64,000 nucleotides of DNA from Natrarchaeobaculum aegyptiacum (lineage in GTDB: Archaea > Halobacteriota > Halobacteria > Halobacteriales > Natrialbaceae): contig NZ_CP019893.1 in the NCBI RefSeq assembly GCF_002156705.1, positions 2,852,001-2,916,000 of the forward strand, given 5' to 3'. Numbering within the stretch: position 1 is the first letter of the stretch; each line of letters begins with the position of its first letter. The notes under the pieces were generated by a model. It had not been told where the DNA came from. It worked only from the letters and a program-made list of their open reading frames with translations, and did no database searches. The translations under genes and the position numbers were made by a program. Shown one piece after another: positions 44,891-54,903 of the stretch.

Positions 44891-45640
44891 ATGTCGGAAC
44901 GAACCGCGGACAACGGTCGAGCGTCCCTCGAGATCGCCGACGGCGTCGCCACCGTCCGACTCACCGATCCCGACCGCCGAAACGCGTTCTCGCCGGAACT
45001 CGGCGAGGACGTCCTCGCTGCGTTTCTCGAGATCGACGAGCGCGACGACGTCTCGGCGGTCGTCCTGACGGCGTCGGGCCCGGTCTTCTGTGCTGGCCTC
45101 GACCTCGAGGTTCTCCAGGGTGACGACTCCGACCGCCGGGAGTACCTGTTCGAACTGCTCGGTGCGGTGACCGAGTGGTGTTCGTGGAGCGATCGGCCGG
45201 TGATCGTCGCCGCCGACGGGCCGGCACCCGGTGCGGGAGCGATCCTGATCGACTCCTGTGACCTCCGGGTCGGGAGCGAGGACGTCACGATGTGGTGGCC
45301 GGAGGTCGCCTTCGGCCTCGCCGGACAGACGATCGCCGCGCGCCTCGTCAGACAGGTGGGCTGGCCGAAGGCGACCGAATTGATGCTGCTCGCGGACGAG
45401 GCGGAACTCGACGCCGAAGCGGCCAGGGATCTGGGATTGCTCAACCGGGTCGTCCCCGGCGACGAGGTCGAAGAGACGGCGCGGGAGATGGCAGCCGTTA
45501 TCGCCGAGCACGACCGCGCACACGACAACGTCGCCTCCCACCTGCAGGCGATCCAGCACGCCCGCGAGGAACTGATCGGCTCGAGCGTGCCCTACGCGAA
45601 CTGGCTGGGTCGCGATCTGCGCCGGGTTCTCGAGGAGTGA
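44891..45640 (+). CDS. Enoyl-CoA hydratase/isomerase family protein
   Basis: The 249-aa crotonase-fold protein shows the oxyanion-hole segments SGPVFCAGLDLEVLQ and ADGPAPGAGAILIDSCDLRV. It lies 2 bp after the acyl-CoA dehydrogenase stop. Catalytic acids typical of hydratases are not all obvious, so an isomerase role is possible. ATG 44891 chosen for fit with the preceding stop. Confidence 0.88.
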   Translation: MSERTADNGRASLEIADGVATVRLTDPDRRNAFSPELGEDVLAAFLEIDERDDVSAVVLTASGPVFCAGLDLEVLQGDDSDRREYLFELLGAVTEWCSWSDRPVIVAADGPAPGAGAILIDSCDLRVGSEDVTMWWPEVAFGLAGQTIAARLVRQVGWPKATELMLLADEAELDAEAARDLGLLNRVVPGDEVEETAREMAAVIAEHDRAHDNVASHLQAIQHAREELIGSSVPYANWLGRDLRRVLEE

Positions 45641-45677
45641 TCGGGGTGTTCGTTCGACGCCCCACGATCTTGTCGGG

Positions 45678-46463
45678 TCAGAAGCTAAAGAGGTCGACGC
45701 CGCCGGTGACGCCGACGACCTGTCCGGTCACGTAGGAGGCCCGCTCGGAACTGAGGTAGGCGACCATGTCCGCGACGTCCTGTTCGGTCCCGAGGTGGCG
45801 CATCGGCGTCGCCTCCGCGATCCGGGCGAAGTAGGGGTCGACGTTCTCGCGCAACGCTTCTGGGCTGAGCTCTGCGAAGTCGCTGACGACGATGTTCGGC
45901 GCGATCACGTTCGAGGTGACCCCCGACTGGGCCCCCTCGAGGGCCATCGTCCGGCCGAGTCCGATCATCGCGGATTTCGTCGCCGAGTACGAGAGCTGGC
46001 CGAAGCCGCCGTACCAGCCGGCCATCGAGGACATGTTGATGACCCGGCCCCAGCCGCGTTCGCACATCCGCGGGAACACCTCCCGGCTGATGTTGTAGGT
46101 GCCGGTGAGGTTGATCTCGACGTCGCGTTCCCAGACGTCGTCGTCGTAGTCGGCGATCCGCGAGCGCGCGTCGACCATCGCCGCGTTGTTCACGAGGATG
46201 TCGACGCCGCCGAACTCCTCACGGACGGCTTCCATCGAGGCGGCGACGTCCTCCCGATCGGTGAGATCACACTCGAGGGCCAGTGCGTCACCGCCGTCGG
46301 CCTCCTCGTTGATCTCGTCGGCGACGGTACTCGCGCCGTCGGCGTCGACGTCGAGGACGACGACGTTGGCCCCTTCGTCAGCGAGCGTTTTGCAATCTGC
46401 ACGTCCGATTCGGCCGGCTCCGCCGGTGACGACGGCGGTCCGATCGTCGATTCCAAGATCCAT
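45678..46463 (-). CDS. SDR-family oxidoreductase (3-oxoacyl / 3-hydroxyacyl-CoA type)
   Basis: From the ATG 46463 the 261-aa protein has the cofactor motif TGGAGRIGRADCKTLADEGA, NNAAM, the catalytic SSMAG...YSATKSAM triad (S, Y, K) and the C-terminal TGQVVGVTGGVD. D at the end of strand 2 (VVVLDVDAD) suggests NAD(H). It lies between enoyl-CoA hydratase and thiolase genes, as expected for a 3-hydroxyacyl-CoA dehydrogenase, but other substrates are possible. Confidence 0.88.
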   Translation of the reverse strand: MDLGIDDRTAVVTGGAGRIGRADCKTLADEGANVVVLDVDADGASTVADEINEEADGGDALALECDLTDREDVAASMEAVREEFGGVDILVNNAAMVDARSRIADYDDDVWERDVEINLTGTYNISREVFPRMCERGWGRVINMSSMAGWYGGFGQLSYSATKSAMIGLGRTMALEGAQSGVTSNVIAPNIVVSDFAELSPEALRENVDPYFARIAEATPMRHLGTEQDVADMVAYLSSERASYVTGQVVGVTGGVDLFSF

Positions 46464-46603
46464 CGACTCGACTGATCGACGTCCGTCCCAGTAAGTCTTT
46501 GCAAGTGAGAAACACGCACGGTCTGAATGCCCACCAGCGCGACCGCTCCCGAACTTCCGCAGTCCCAAGGACTTTGGTCGACGTTAACATAGACTCGCCA
46601 CCT

Positions 46604-47758
46604 ATGACACAGCACTCGGCAGTCATCGTCGACGCAGTCCGAACGCCCTTCGGCAAGCGTGGCGGCTCGTTCAGTGACACCCACCCGCAGGACCTCGCGG
46701 CCGAACCCCTGCGGGCACTCGAGCAGCGCAACGGCTTCGAGCCGGAGACGATCGAGGACGTTATCTACGGCTGCGTGACGCCGGTCGACGAGCAAGGACT
46801 CAACATCGGCCGGCTCGCGCCGATGGTCGCCGGGTGGGGCGACGTCGTCCCCGGCGTCCAGCTCAACCGGATGTGTGGCTCCGGCCAGCAGGCGGTCAAC
46901 TTCGCGGGGGCGAACCTCATGGCGGGCCAGCACGACGTCCTGATCGCCGGCGGCGTCGAACACATGACGCGCGTCCCGATGGGCTCCGACGGCAGCGGCG
47001 TCACCGACACCTACTTCGAGTACTTCGACGAGCTGACGACACAGGGCGAGGGCGCAGAACGAATCGCCGAGCAGTGGGGATTCAGCCGGTCGGAACTCGA
47101 CGAACTCGCCGCCGACTCCCAGCAACGCTGGGGCGAGGCCTGGGAGGAGGGCCGTTACGACGATCAGGTCGTTCCCGTCGAGACCGAACTCGAGGGCGAA
47201 TCCATCGTCGTCGAGGAGGACGAACACCCGCGGCCGGAAACCGACGTCGAGACGCTCTCGAATCTTCCGCTGTCGTTTCGCGAGGAAGGTGAGGGCTTCC
47301 ACCACCCGGGCAACTCCTCCGGAATCGTCGACGGCTCCTCCGCGCTCCTGCTCGCAACGGAGGAGGCAGCCGAGAAACACGGCTGGGAACCGATGGCCCG
47401 GATCGTCCAGACCGAGGTCGTCGGCGTCGATCCCGTCACGATGCTCACCGGCCCGATCCCGGCGACCGAGCAGGTCCTCGAGAAAGCCGACATGGACATC
47501 GAGGAGATCGATCTCTTCGAGGTCAACGAGGCGTTCGCCTCGGTCGTCGCCGCCTGGCTCGAAGAGACCGGCGTCTCCTGGGAGGACGTCAACGTCAACG
47601 GTGGGGCGATCGCCCACGGTCACCCGCTCGGGGCGACCGGCGCGATGCTCCTGACGAAACTGGCCCACGAACTCGAGCGCACCGGGGCTGACACCGCCCT
47701 CTCGACGATGTGCATCGGGTTCGGGCAGGGTGTGGCAACGATCATCGAGCGCGTCTGA
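46604..47758 (+). CDS. Acetyl-CoA C-acyltransferase (thiolase)
   Basis: The 384-aa thiolase has the nucleophile cysteine in NRMCGSGQQAVNFAG, the GGVEHMTRVPM loop, the histidine in GGAIAHGHPLGATGAM and the second cysteine in STMCIGFGQGVA. It completes a beta-oxidation set with the ligase, dehydrogenase, hydratase and SDR nearby. ATG 46604 is supported by family start MTQHSAVIVDAVRTPFGK. Confidence 0.95.
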   Translation: MTQHSAVIVDAVRTPFGKRGGSFSDTHPQDLAAEPLRALEQRNGFEPETIEDVIYGCVTPVDEQGLNIGRLAPMVAGWGDVVPGVQLNRMCGSGQQAVNFAGANLMAGQHDVLIAGGVEHMTRVPMGSDGSGVTDTYFEYFDELTTQGEGAERIAEQWGFSRSELDELAADSQQRWGEAWEEGRYDDQVVPVETELEGESIVVEEDEHPRPETDVETLSNLPLSFREEGEGFHHPGNSSGIVDGSSALLLATEEAAEKHGWEPMARIVQTEVVGVDPVTMLTGPIPATEQVLEKADMDIEEIDLFEVNEAFASVVAAWLEETGVSWEDVNVNGGAIAHGHPLGATGAMLLTKLAHELERTGADTALSTMCIGFGQGVATIIERV

Positions 47759-47796
47759 GGCTCGCGTCGGGAATCAGGTGATTTTCGGGCTCCTGT

Positions 47797-48315
47797 CTAC
47801 TCGAACAGCTCCTCGTGTCGACTCGCGAGGTCGGTGTACTCTCCCGTGGCGTACTCTTCGAAGATCGACTCGGGATCGATCGTCGTCTCCTCGAGCGGGG
47901 TGATCTCTGCGGGGACGCCGCGGACGAACGACTCGGCTGGAACCTCGTAGTCGTCGGGGATGACGGTTCCCGCGGCGACGACCGACTGCGCGCCGACGGT
48001 CGCGCCGGCGTTGACGGTCGCGTTGAATCCGACCAGCGCGCCCTCGCCGACGCCGGCTTCGTTGAGCACCGCGCCGTGGCCGACCATCACCCGGTCGGCG
48101 AGACTCGAGGCGTGGATCGTGGCGTTGTCGCCGACGTGCGTGTAGCGGCCGATCCGGACCGGGTCGACGTCGCCGCGGCAGACGACGCCCGGCCAGACGC
48201 TCGCCTCGGCGTCGATCTCGACGTCACCGACGAGGACGGCGTCCCGGCTCACCGCCGCCGTGTCGTCGATCGTCGGGGTCGTACCCTCGAAGGCGTAGGT
48301 TCGACTATCGTCCAT
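47797..48315 (-). CDS. Gamma-carbonic-anhydrase-like left-handed beta-helix protein
   Basis: The 172-aa protein has hexapeptide repeats of a left-handed beta-helix trimer. Two of the three zinc histidines of the family are visible (VGDNATIH and MVGHGAVL), but the third position (normally LHGC) is LNEA, so the metal site is altered. Members without a full set may be acyltransferases or inactive paralogues. It is convergent with the thiolase gene. Confidence 0.85.
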   Translation of the reverse strand: MDDSRTYAFEGTTPTIDDTAAVSRDAVLVGDVEIDAEASVWPGVVCRGDVDPVRIGRYTHVGDNATIHASSLADRVMVGHGAVLNEAGVGEGALVGFNATVNAGATVGAQSVVAAGTVIPDDYEVPAESFVRGVPAEITPLEETTIDPESIFEEYATGEYTDLASRHEELFE

Positions 48316-48480
48316 GACTGGACGGTCACCGACGAGGGTAAAAACGGCTCTTCACCGCTGGATGACGGTTCGACGTGGATGAACGTGATGGAGCGAAACC
48401 GCTCGAAGGGGAAGTATTGCCTGAACCCCTCCAGCACTGTCGAAACACTTCTCATCGAGACGACCGACGTTCGAGCTAGC

Positions 48481-49785
48481 ATGGAGTTTCCCGACCGGGC
48501 CCACCTCGAGTCCGTCGTCGACGACCACGAGTTGCCGGGTTTCGCCCGCGTCGCTTACGAACCCGAGACGGAGACACTCGAGAACCTGCGCGAACGGGTC
48601 AGGGAGGCCGTCGTGGAACTGTCTCTGTCGGAACTCGAGCGCGGGTCGACGGTGGCAGTCGGCGTCGGTAGCCGCGGGATTCACGGGCTGGCCGACTACG
48701 TCCGCGAGGTGATCGACGCGCTCGCAGACCGCGGGCTCGAGCCGGTGATCGTCCCGGCGATGGGGAGTCACGGCGGTGCGACGCCGGAGGGACAGCGCGA
48801 GGTGCTCGAATCACTGGGGGTGACCGAAGCGGCGATGGGTGCACCGATCGACGCCCGGATGGCTGTCGAGGAGGTCGGGGCGGTTACGGTCGGGGACACG
48901 CCGACGCCGGTGTACGTCTCGCGAGCCGCCCTCGAGGCCGACGCACTCCTCGTTGTCAACCGGGTGAAACCGCACACGAACTTCACCGGCCGACTCGAGA
49001 GTGGCCTCTGTAAAATGACCGTGGTCGGCCTCGGAAAGCGAGAGGGGGCGAACGCCTTCCACTCGACGGCGATCGCGGAGGGGTACGTGCCGACGCTCGA
49101 GGCGCTCTTGTCGGTCGTCCGGGACGCGCTCCCCCTGCGTGGCGGCGTCGCTATCGTCGAGAACGCCGACGAGGAGACCGCCCAAATCGAGGGGGTCCGT
49201 GCCGACGGGTTCGAGAGCCGCGAGCCCGAGTTGCTCGAGGCCGCTCGTCGGGAGATGGCCACCTTGCCGTTCGACGACCTCGACCTGCTCGTCGTCGACG
49301 AGATCGGCAAGGAAATCTCTGGGGCGGGGATGGACACGAACGTCATCGGTCGCTACCGCGTTCTCAACGCGCCCGATCCGGAGAACCCCGACGTCGACCT
49401 GATCTACGTCCGCGGGCTGACCGACGAGACCCACGGCAACGGGAACGGGATCGGACTGGCCGACCTCACCCGGCAGTCGGCGATCGATCAGCTCGACCTC
49501 GAGCAGACGTACACGAACGCGGTAACCAGCGGCTCGCTCGCCAAGGCGACCCTGCCGGTGGTCGCTCCAGACGACGAACTCGCGGTCCACATCGCCCTCG
49601 GCGCACTGGGCGGCTACGACCCCGAACGCGCACGGATCGTCCGGATCAGGAACACGACGGACCTCTCCGAACTGCACGTCTCGGAGGCGCTGCTCGAGGA
49701 CGCCGACACCAGTGCCGACCTCGAGGTCCTTGAACGCGAGCAACTGGTCTTCGAGGACGGGACGATGCGATTCGTCCCGCGATAG
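48481..49785 (+). CDS. LarA-like (DUF2088) protein
   Basis: The 434-aa protein from ATG 48481 (MEFPDRAHLESVVDDHELPG) has the DUF2088 N-terminal domain (VGSRGIHGLADYVREVIDAL, PAMGSHGGATPEGQREVLES) and a C-terminal domain with NRVKPHTNFTGRLESGLCKM and GKEISGAGMDTNVIGR. It resembles archaeal lactate-racemase-domain proteins. The nickel-pincer residues of LarA cannot be confirmed, so substrate and cofactor are open. Stop codon is TAG. Confidence 0.8.
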   Translation: MEFPDRAHLESVVDDHELPGFARVAYEPETETLENLRERVREAVVELSLSELERGSTVAVGVGSRGIHGLADYVREVIDALADRGLEPVIVPAMGSHGGATPEGQREVLESLGVTEAAMGAPIDARMAVEEVGAVTVGDTPTPVYVSRAALEADALLVVNRVKPHTNFTGRLESGLCKMTVVGLGKREGANAFHSTAIAEGYVPTLEALLSVVRDALPLRGGVAIVENADEETAQIEGVRADGFESREPELLEAARREMATLPFDDLDLLVVDEIGKEISGAGMDTNVIGRYRVLNAPDPENPDVDLIYVRGLTDETHGNGNGIGLADLTRQSAIDQLDLEQTYTNAVTSGSLAKATLPVVAPDDELAVHIALGALGGYDPERARIVRIRNTTDLSELHVSEALLEDADTSADLEVLEREQLVFEDGTMRFVPR

Positions 49786-49880
49786 CAGATTCCCCGTCTC
49801 GGGGTGGACCCCTGTTCGGAGTTCTATCGGAGTCCACACGGAGGGGAACACGTTTGCCCACACCAGCGTATCACCGTCGT

Positions 49881-51281
49881 ATGGGAGGAATCGACGTTCG
49901 ACATCGCAGCGCCCTCGAGCGCTCGCCAGCTCACGAGGTGGCACTCGAGTGTCTGCTCGCAGGGATCGAGGCAGCCCAGCCAGCGGCGTGCGTCGAGCGG
50001 CGGGTCACGTGCTGCGACGGCAGCCTCGTCGCGGACGGCATCGACGGAATCGACAGTGCCGACGGTGAGAGCCGATACGATCTCGAGTCGTTCGACGACG
50101 TCGTGATCGTCGGCGGCGGTAACGCAGCAGGCGGCTTTGCGGCGGCGCTCGAGGCCGAACTCGGCGATCGTCTCGACGCCGGCGTCGTCGTTACGGACGA
50201 TCCCGCACCGACGGACGTCGTCGACGTGCTCCCCGGAGAGCATCCGACGCCGAGCCGGGATGGCGTCCACAGCACCCGCCGGGTGCTCGAGGTGGCCGAC
50301 ACAGCGGGAGCGAACGACCTCGTCGTCGCGGTGGTTACCGGCGGGGCGAGTTCCCTGCTCGCGGCACCCGCCGGGTCGCTCTCGCTCGCCGACCTGCAGG
50401 CCGTCACCGACGCTTTGCTCGCGGTCGGTGCACCGATCGCAGAACTCAACGCCGTCCGCAAGCACTGCTCGGCGATCAAAGGTGGCTACCTCGCGCGTGA
50501 AGCGGCCCCTGCGACCGTCTGTACAATCGCACTGAGCGACGTGGTCGGCGACCGCCCCAGCGTGATCGGGAGCGGCCCCACGGTCCCCGACGAGACGACG
50601 TACGACGACGCCCTCGAGGTCCTCGAGCGGTACGACCTCGGTGACCGGATTCCGGATACGGTTCGCGACCACCTCGAGTCCGGGGCGGGTGGCGAACACC
50701 CCGAGACGCCCACCGCCGGGGATCCGGCGTTCGATCGGACCCGGACCCACGTCGTCGGGAGAAACCACACGGCACTCGAGGCAGCGCAATCGGTCGCCCT
50801 CGAGCGCGGGTACGAGCCACTGATCCTCTCCTCGCGCGTCCGTGGCGAAGCGCGCGAGGCGGCCCTGACGCAGGTCGCGATCGCCGAAGAGTGCCGGGCC
50901 ACGGGGACGCCCGTCGAACCACCCGCCGTGATCCTCTCGGGCGGTGAAACCACGGTGTCCGTCTCTGGCAGGGACGGAACCGGCGGCCCGAACCAGGAGT
51001 TCGTCACGAGTGGCGCACTCGGGTTCGCCGACGGTACCCGTAGCGTAGACGGCGTCGTCGTCGCGGGCGTCGACACCGATGGCGTCGACGGGCCGACCGA
51101 CGCTGCCGGTGCGATCGCCGACGCCGACACCATCTCCGAATCGGCGGGGCGAACGGCTCTCGACGACCACGACGTGTACTCGCTGCTCGAGGATGCTGAC
51201 GCACTCGTTCGAACCGGGCCGACCGGAACGAACGTCAGCGACCTCCGGGTGATCGTCCTCGAGTCGGTTGACGATGCGTGA
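49881..51281 (+). CDS. Glycerate 2-kinase, MOFRL/DUF4147 type
   Basis: The 466-aa protein from ATG 49881 has the DUF4147 N-terminal domain (DVVIVGGGNAAGGFAAALEA, PGEHPTPSRDGVHSTRRVLE, TGGASSLLAAPAGSLSLADL) and the MOFRL C-terminal domain (GGETTVSVSGRDGTGGPNQE, AGVDTDGVDGPTDAAGA). The enzyme phosphorylates glycerate at position 2 and feeds lower glycolysis. Confidence 0.9.
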   Translation: MGGIDVRHRSALERSPAHEVALECLLAGIEAAQPAACVERRVTCCDGSLVADGIDGIDSADGESRYDLESFDDVVIVGGGNAAGGFAAALEAELGDRLDAGVVVTDDPAPTDVVDVLPGEHPTPSRDGVHSTRRVLEVADTAGANDLVVAVVTGGASSLLAAPAGSLSLADLQAVTDALLAVGAPIAELNAVRKHCSAIKGGYLAREAAPATVCTIALSDVVGDRPSVIGSGPTVPDETTYDDALEVLERYDLGDRIPDTVRDHLESGAGGEHPETPTAGDPAFDRTRTHVVGRNHTALEAAQSVALERGYEPLILSSRVRGEAREAALTQVAIAEECRATGTPVEPPAVILSGGETTVSVSGRDGTGGPNQEFVTSGALGFADGTRSVDGVVVAGVDTDGVDGPTDAAGAIADADTISESAGRTALDDHDVYSLLEDADALVRTGPTGTNVSDLRVIVLESVDDA

Positions 51282-51473
51282 GTGATCCCGGACCCAGCTG
51301 CCCCAGAAAATATATGCAAACTGTCATCACCACGAAAAGGTAACGGAAGATATTATTCCTCAGCCGGTCCACTCGTTCGATCGATTCCCGGGGTCGTCGG
51401 TGCATTACGGCCGTATTCCCGTAAAGGATCGCGGACAGAACGCTTTTACCGCCAAGCCGAGTACCTCGAGACA

Positions 51474-52106
51474 GTGAGTGAACGAACCACCGACGCAGCC
51501 GCAGAATCGTCGTGTGGGTGCAAGGTCGGACGCGTCGGCGACCGGTACGCCCTCGGCGAACTGGACGACGAACTCGTGCGATACTGGACCGATCCGTCCG
51601 ACGACCGCTACAGCACGCGGGAACTTGCGACCCACGTCAACCAGCGCATCCTCGAGACGGCACTCGAAGAGGCGGGCCTCCAGCTCAAAGACGGTGAGGT
51701 CGAGAACATGTACCGCCTGCTAACCGACGACGACGTCAGCAGCGGGACCCAGGTTCAGACCAGAAAGGAACTCGAGCGCGACGGCGTGGACATCGAGGAC
51801 GTCGAACGCGACTTCGTCTCTCACCAGACCGTCTACAACCACCTGCGAAACTGTCTCGAGGCCGAACTCCAGACACCGTCGGACGAGGAGCGACTCGAGC
51901 GCAGCCGCGACAAACTCGGTGCGCTTCGCAATCGAACGGGCGCGGTCACCGAGGACACCATCGCCCAGCTCGAGCGCAACGACGTGCTCGACATCGGCGA
52001 GTTCGACGTGCTGGTCACCGTCACCGTGACCTGCAAGGACTGCCGACAGCAGTACACCGTCCGGGACCTGCTCGAGCAGGGCGGCTGTGACTGCAATTCT
52101 GAGTGA
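51474..52106 (+). CDS. rdfA: RdfA-family (rod-determining factor A) protein, core copy
   Basis: A GTG at 51474 gives a 210-aa protein that aligns with the island copy at 7467: CGCKVGRVGDRYALGELDDE, NQRILETALEEAGLQLKDGE, LLTDDDVSSGTQVQ, DFVSHQTVYNHLRN and the C-terminal CKDC/CDC knuckle. The frame is open for another 64 codons upstream, but that part has no resemblance to the family. The high-GC codon style fits the surrounding core. Confidence 0.75.
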   Translation: MSERTTDAAAESSCGCKVGRVGDRYALGELDDELVRYWTDPSDDRYSTRELATHVNQRILETALEEAGLQLKDGEVENMYRLLTDDDVSSGTQVQTRKELERDGVDIEDVERDFVSHQTVYNHLRNCLEAELQTPSDEERLERSRDKLGALRNRTGAVTEDTIAQLERNDVLDIGEFDVLVTVTVTCKDCRQQYTVRDLLEQGGCDCNSE

Positions 52107-52381
52107 TCGCCGCTCCGTCTCACGCCCCTGTGACTCTCGACCCGGGTGCTTTGCTTCTCAGTTCGGACGTCGTCTACGGACGCCTCGCCTGGCCATCGCC
52201 GCGGTATCGCTCGCGTCTGTTCTGCACCGTCATACCCGGTACGCACGGTGGATCGACTGGGTTCGAGCGGTGCTATCTCGAGTCGTTTCGGACTCCGACG
52301 ATTGATCAGGCTGGTTCTGTGTGATGATTAGTGTCGGTATTGTACGATACATATGGATCTGATAGGTGTGGTTGCAAGGCT

Positions 52382-53350
52382 TCACTCGGCCCACTCGGCG
52401 TCACCAGGTTGCGTGTGGAAGATTGCCTCCTCGAGCAACGCGATGGCCTTCTCGAGACCTTCGCGCGAACTCAGGAGGGAGTCTTCGTGTTCGATACTCA
52501 GTGCGCCGTCGTAGCCGGCCATGCGGAGCGTCGAGACGACGTCCTTCCAGTGGGAGGTGTCGTGGCCGTAACCGACGGTGCGGAAGATCCACGACCGGTT
52601 CGGTTCGTCAGGATACGGCGTCGTGTCGAGGACGCCTTTCTCGCGGGCGACGGCGTCGTAGATCCGGGTGTCCTTGGCGTGGACGTGGGCGATGGCGTCG
52701 TGGTCGCCGAGCAACCTGATCGCGTCGAGCACCGAGATTCCCTGCCAGTAGAGGTGCGAGGGGTCGAAGTTCGTACAGATTCGGTCGCCCGTTTCCTCGC
52801 GTAACCGGAGCATGCTGTGCGGGTCGGAGACGAGCATGTTCGGGTGCATCTCGATCGCCACGTCGACGCCGTGGTCGTCGGCGTACTCGGCGAGTTCGTC
52901 CCAGTATTCGACGGCGACCTCCCACTGGTACTCGAGCGCCTCGGCCTGCTCGGGCGGCCACGGTGCGGTGATCCAGTTCGGTACCTCGTCGTTCGGGCCA
53001 CCGGCGGGCAAGCCAGAGAAGCAGGTGATGGCGTCGACCTCGAGCTGTGCGGCGAGCCGGATCCCCTCCCGGAGGTGCGTATCCGCGCGTTCGGCGCGTT
53101 CGTCGTCCGGGTGCAGCGGGTTGTTGTGGGTCGCGAGGGCACTGATCTCCATCTCGTGGCCCTCGAGTAGCGACCGCAGCTCTGCCTGTGCCTCCTCGTC
53201 GTCGAGGTACGCCTCGCGTTCTACGTGGTCCTCGCCCGGGTGGCCGCCGACGCCGGGTTCGATCGCGTCGATGCCCCGCTCGGAAAGGTACGCGACGGCG
53301 TCGTCGATGGATTCGTCGGCCAGCGGTGGGGTGTGGACTCCGACGTGCAT
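52382..53350 (-). CDS. Sugar phosphate isomerase/epimerase-type TIM barrel
   Basis: From ATG 53350 the 322-aa protein (MHVGVHTPPLADESIDDAVA) belongs to the xylose-isomerase-like/AP-endonuclease-2 TIM barrel superfamily. Probable metal ligands are in VAIEMHPNM (E, H), TNFDPSHLYW (D, H), IAHVHAKD (H) and ALSIEHED (E). It could isomerise a sugar, inosose or hydroxypyruvate; the substrate is unknown. It lies beside glycerate kinase on the opposite strand. Confidence 0.85.
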   Translation of the reverse strand: MHVGVHTPPLADESIDDAVAYLSERGIDAIEPGVGGHPGEDHVEREAYLDDEEAQAELRSLLEGHEMEISALATHNNPLHPDDERAERADTHLREGIRLAAQLEVDAITCFSGLPAGGPNDEVPNWITAPWPPEQAEALEYQWEVAVEYWDELAEYADDHGVDVAIEMHPNMLVSDPHSMLRLREETGDRICTNFDPSHLYWQGISVLDAIRLLGDHDAIAHVHAKDTRIYDAVAREKGVLDTTPYPDEPNRSWIFRTVGYGHDTSHWKDVVSTLRMAGYDGALSIEHEDSLLSSREGLEKAIALLEEAIFHTQPGDAEWAE

Positions 53351-53446
53351 AGGGCGGGCTTCCACGGACCGCACAAAAGGGATTTTTCCGGCTCGAGAGA
53401 GAGTCACGTGGGCGAAACGCTCTCGTTACCGTGCGTGTCGGACGGC

Positions 53447-54679
53447 TCACTCGAGAAACTGATCGAGCGTCGCGTCCAGCCCATCGCGAACCTCGCTGAC
53501 CAGCGCGCCGTCGATGTCGAGTCCGAGGACGTCGACTGCGGCCCGGCCGACCCGTTCGCGCAAGTCATCGCGTGTGTAGACGCCGAGTCGCCACTGGGAG
53601 TACTGGGCCGCCCGCAGCGCCGCGACCAGCGGCGACTGTTGCTCGAGGCGGCGGATCTCGCCGTTGACCATCACGCGCGATGTCGACTCGGGCATCGAAG
53701 GGCGACCCTGGATGTCGAGGATCACGGTGTCGGGGTCCACGTCGGCGGCGTCGGCGATCTCGCGTTCGAACGTGAGGACGGTCTCGTGATCGGCCTCGAT
53801 CACGCCGCCGGGAACGTCGTCGATCTCGGCCCAGACGGCCCGCTTGTAGAGGTCGCGCTCGTCGAACCGCCGCGAGAATTCAGCCGTGGCGGGGCTCGAG
53901 CGCAGCGCCACGAGGAGGTCGGCGTCGTCCATCCGCATCAGTGTCGCGGCGTCGACGTCGTTCTCGGGGGCGTCGAGCAGGCGTTCTGCCGCCCGCCGGA
54001 GCATGGCCTTGCTGATCCGGGCGACGCTGTGGCTGTAGACGGTCGGGTTCATCAGTGCGCGGGCGACCAGCAGGCTCTCTGCGGTCTGGACGTTCCCCTC
54101 CGCGAGGACGAGCTCGCCGTCGGTGAACGTCAACTCTCGGACGAGCCGCCCGTGGTCGATCGTCCCGTACGGGACCCCGGTGTGGTGGGCGTCCCGCACG
54201 AGGTAGTCCATCCGATCCACGTCGAGTTCGCCGGAGACGAGCTGGCCGAACCGCCCCTCGCCCGCGACGAGGTCGGCGATCGTCGCCGGCTCGAGGTCGT
54301 GTGCCCGGAGGACGTCTCCGACGGCCCCCTCGGCGAGGAGGTGGTGGACGTCGTCGTGGTACCTGCCGGTCCGCCGGTGGGTGAGCGCCTCGAGATTGTG
54401 GCTGAACGGGCCGTGGCCGACGTCGTGGAGGATCGCGGCAGCTCTGACGCGTTCGGCCTGCAGCCCCTCGACGCCGAGGTGCTCGAGTGCCTCGCAGGCG
54501 AGGTGGTAGACGCCGAGGCTGTGTTCGAACCGGGTGTGGTTCGCGGAGGGGTAGACGAGCGAGACGGTCCCGAGTTGTCGGATGCGCCGGAGTCGCTGGA
54601 GCGCCGGCGTGTCGACGAGGTCCCGGGCAACCCCGTCGACGGCGATGTGGTCGTGCACGCTGTCCTTGATTACCTTCAT
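53447..54679 (-). CDS. HD-domain phosphohydrolase (SAMHD1/dGTPase-like)
   Basis: The 410-aa protein has the full HD set: NHTRFEHSLGVYHLACEALE (H), AAILHDVGHGPFSHNLEAL (HD), HHLLAEGAVG (H) and LDVDRMDYLVRDAHHTG (D). It begins MKVIKDSVHDHIAVDGVARD, as in archaeal dNTP-triphosphohydrolase-like proteins. It probably hydrolyses nucleotides; the exact substrate is not readable. Confidence 0.9.
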   Translation of the reverse strand: MKVIKDSVHDHIAVDGVARDLVDTPALQRLRRIRQLGTVSLVYPSANHTRFEHSLGVYHLACEALEHLGVEGLQAERVRAAAILHDVGHGPFSHNLEALTHRRTGRYHDDVHHLLAEGAVGDVLRAHDLEPATIADLVAGEGRFGQLVSGELDVDRMDYLVRDAHHTGVPYGTIDHGRLVRELTFTDGELVLAEGNVQTAESLLVARALMNPTVYSHSVARISKAMLRRAAERLLDAPENDVDAATLMRMDDADLLVALRSSPATAEFSRRFDERDLYKRAVWAEIDDVPGGVIEADHETVLTFEREIADAADVDPDTVILDIQGRPSMPESTSRVMVNGEIRRLEQQSPLVAALRAAQYSQWRLGVYTRDDLRERVGRAAVDVLGLDIDGALVSEVRDGLDATLDQFLE

Positions 54680-54903
54680 TGCCGGCCATTGGGCGGGTCG
54701 CTACAAAAACCGTGGTCTCCGTTCGCCATATCCGGATCAGTTACCGGGGAATCGAATACGTCTCAACCATCACGGCAGGGGCTTTCGGGATGGTCAGCGG
54801 CAATTCGTCTCCATAGCCTGTTTTGCTTGCATTTCTGAACGCACAGGACCAGAGTTGATCGATTACCGGCAGGATTTTCAGCGGCCACTTCGAACCCCCG
54901 AGT

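Noticed and set aside
46190-47668. Long minus-strand frame (492 codons) opposite the SDR and thiolase genes
   Set aside because: It runs antisense to clear thiolase and SDR genes, has a D/V/G/R-skewed composition typical of reverse-complement haloarchaeal codons and no motif.
53225-54838. Long plus-strand frame (537 codons) opposite the HD gene
   Set aside because: Antisense shadow of the HD phosphohydrolase and isomerase genes; no recognisable domain.
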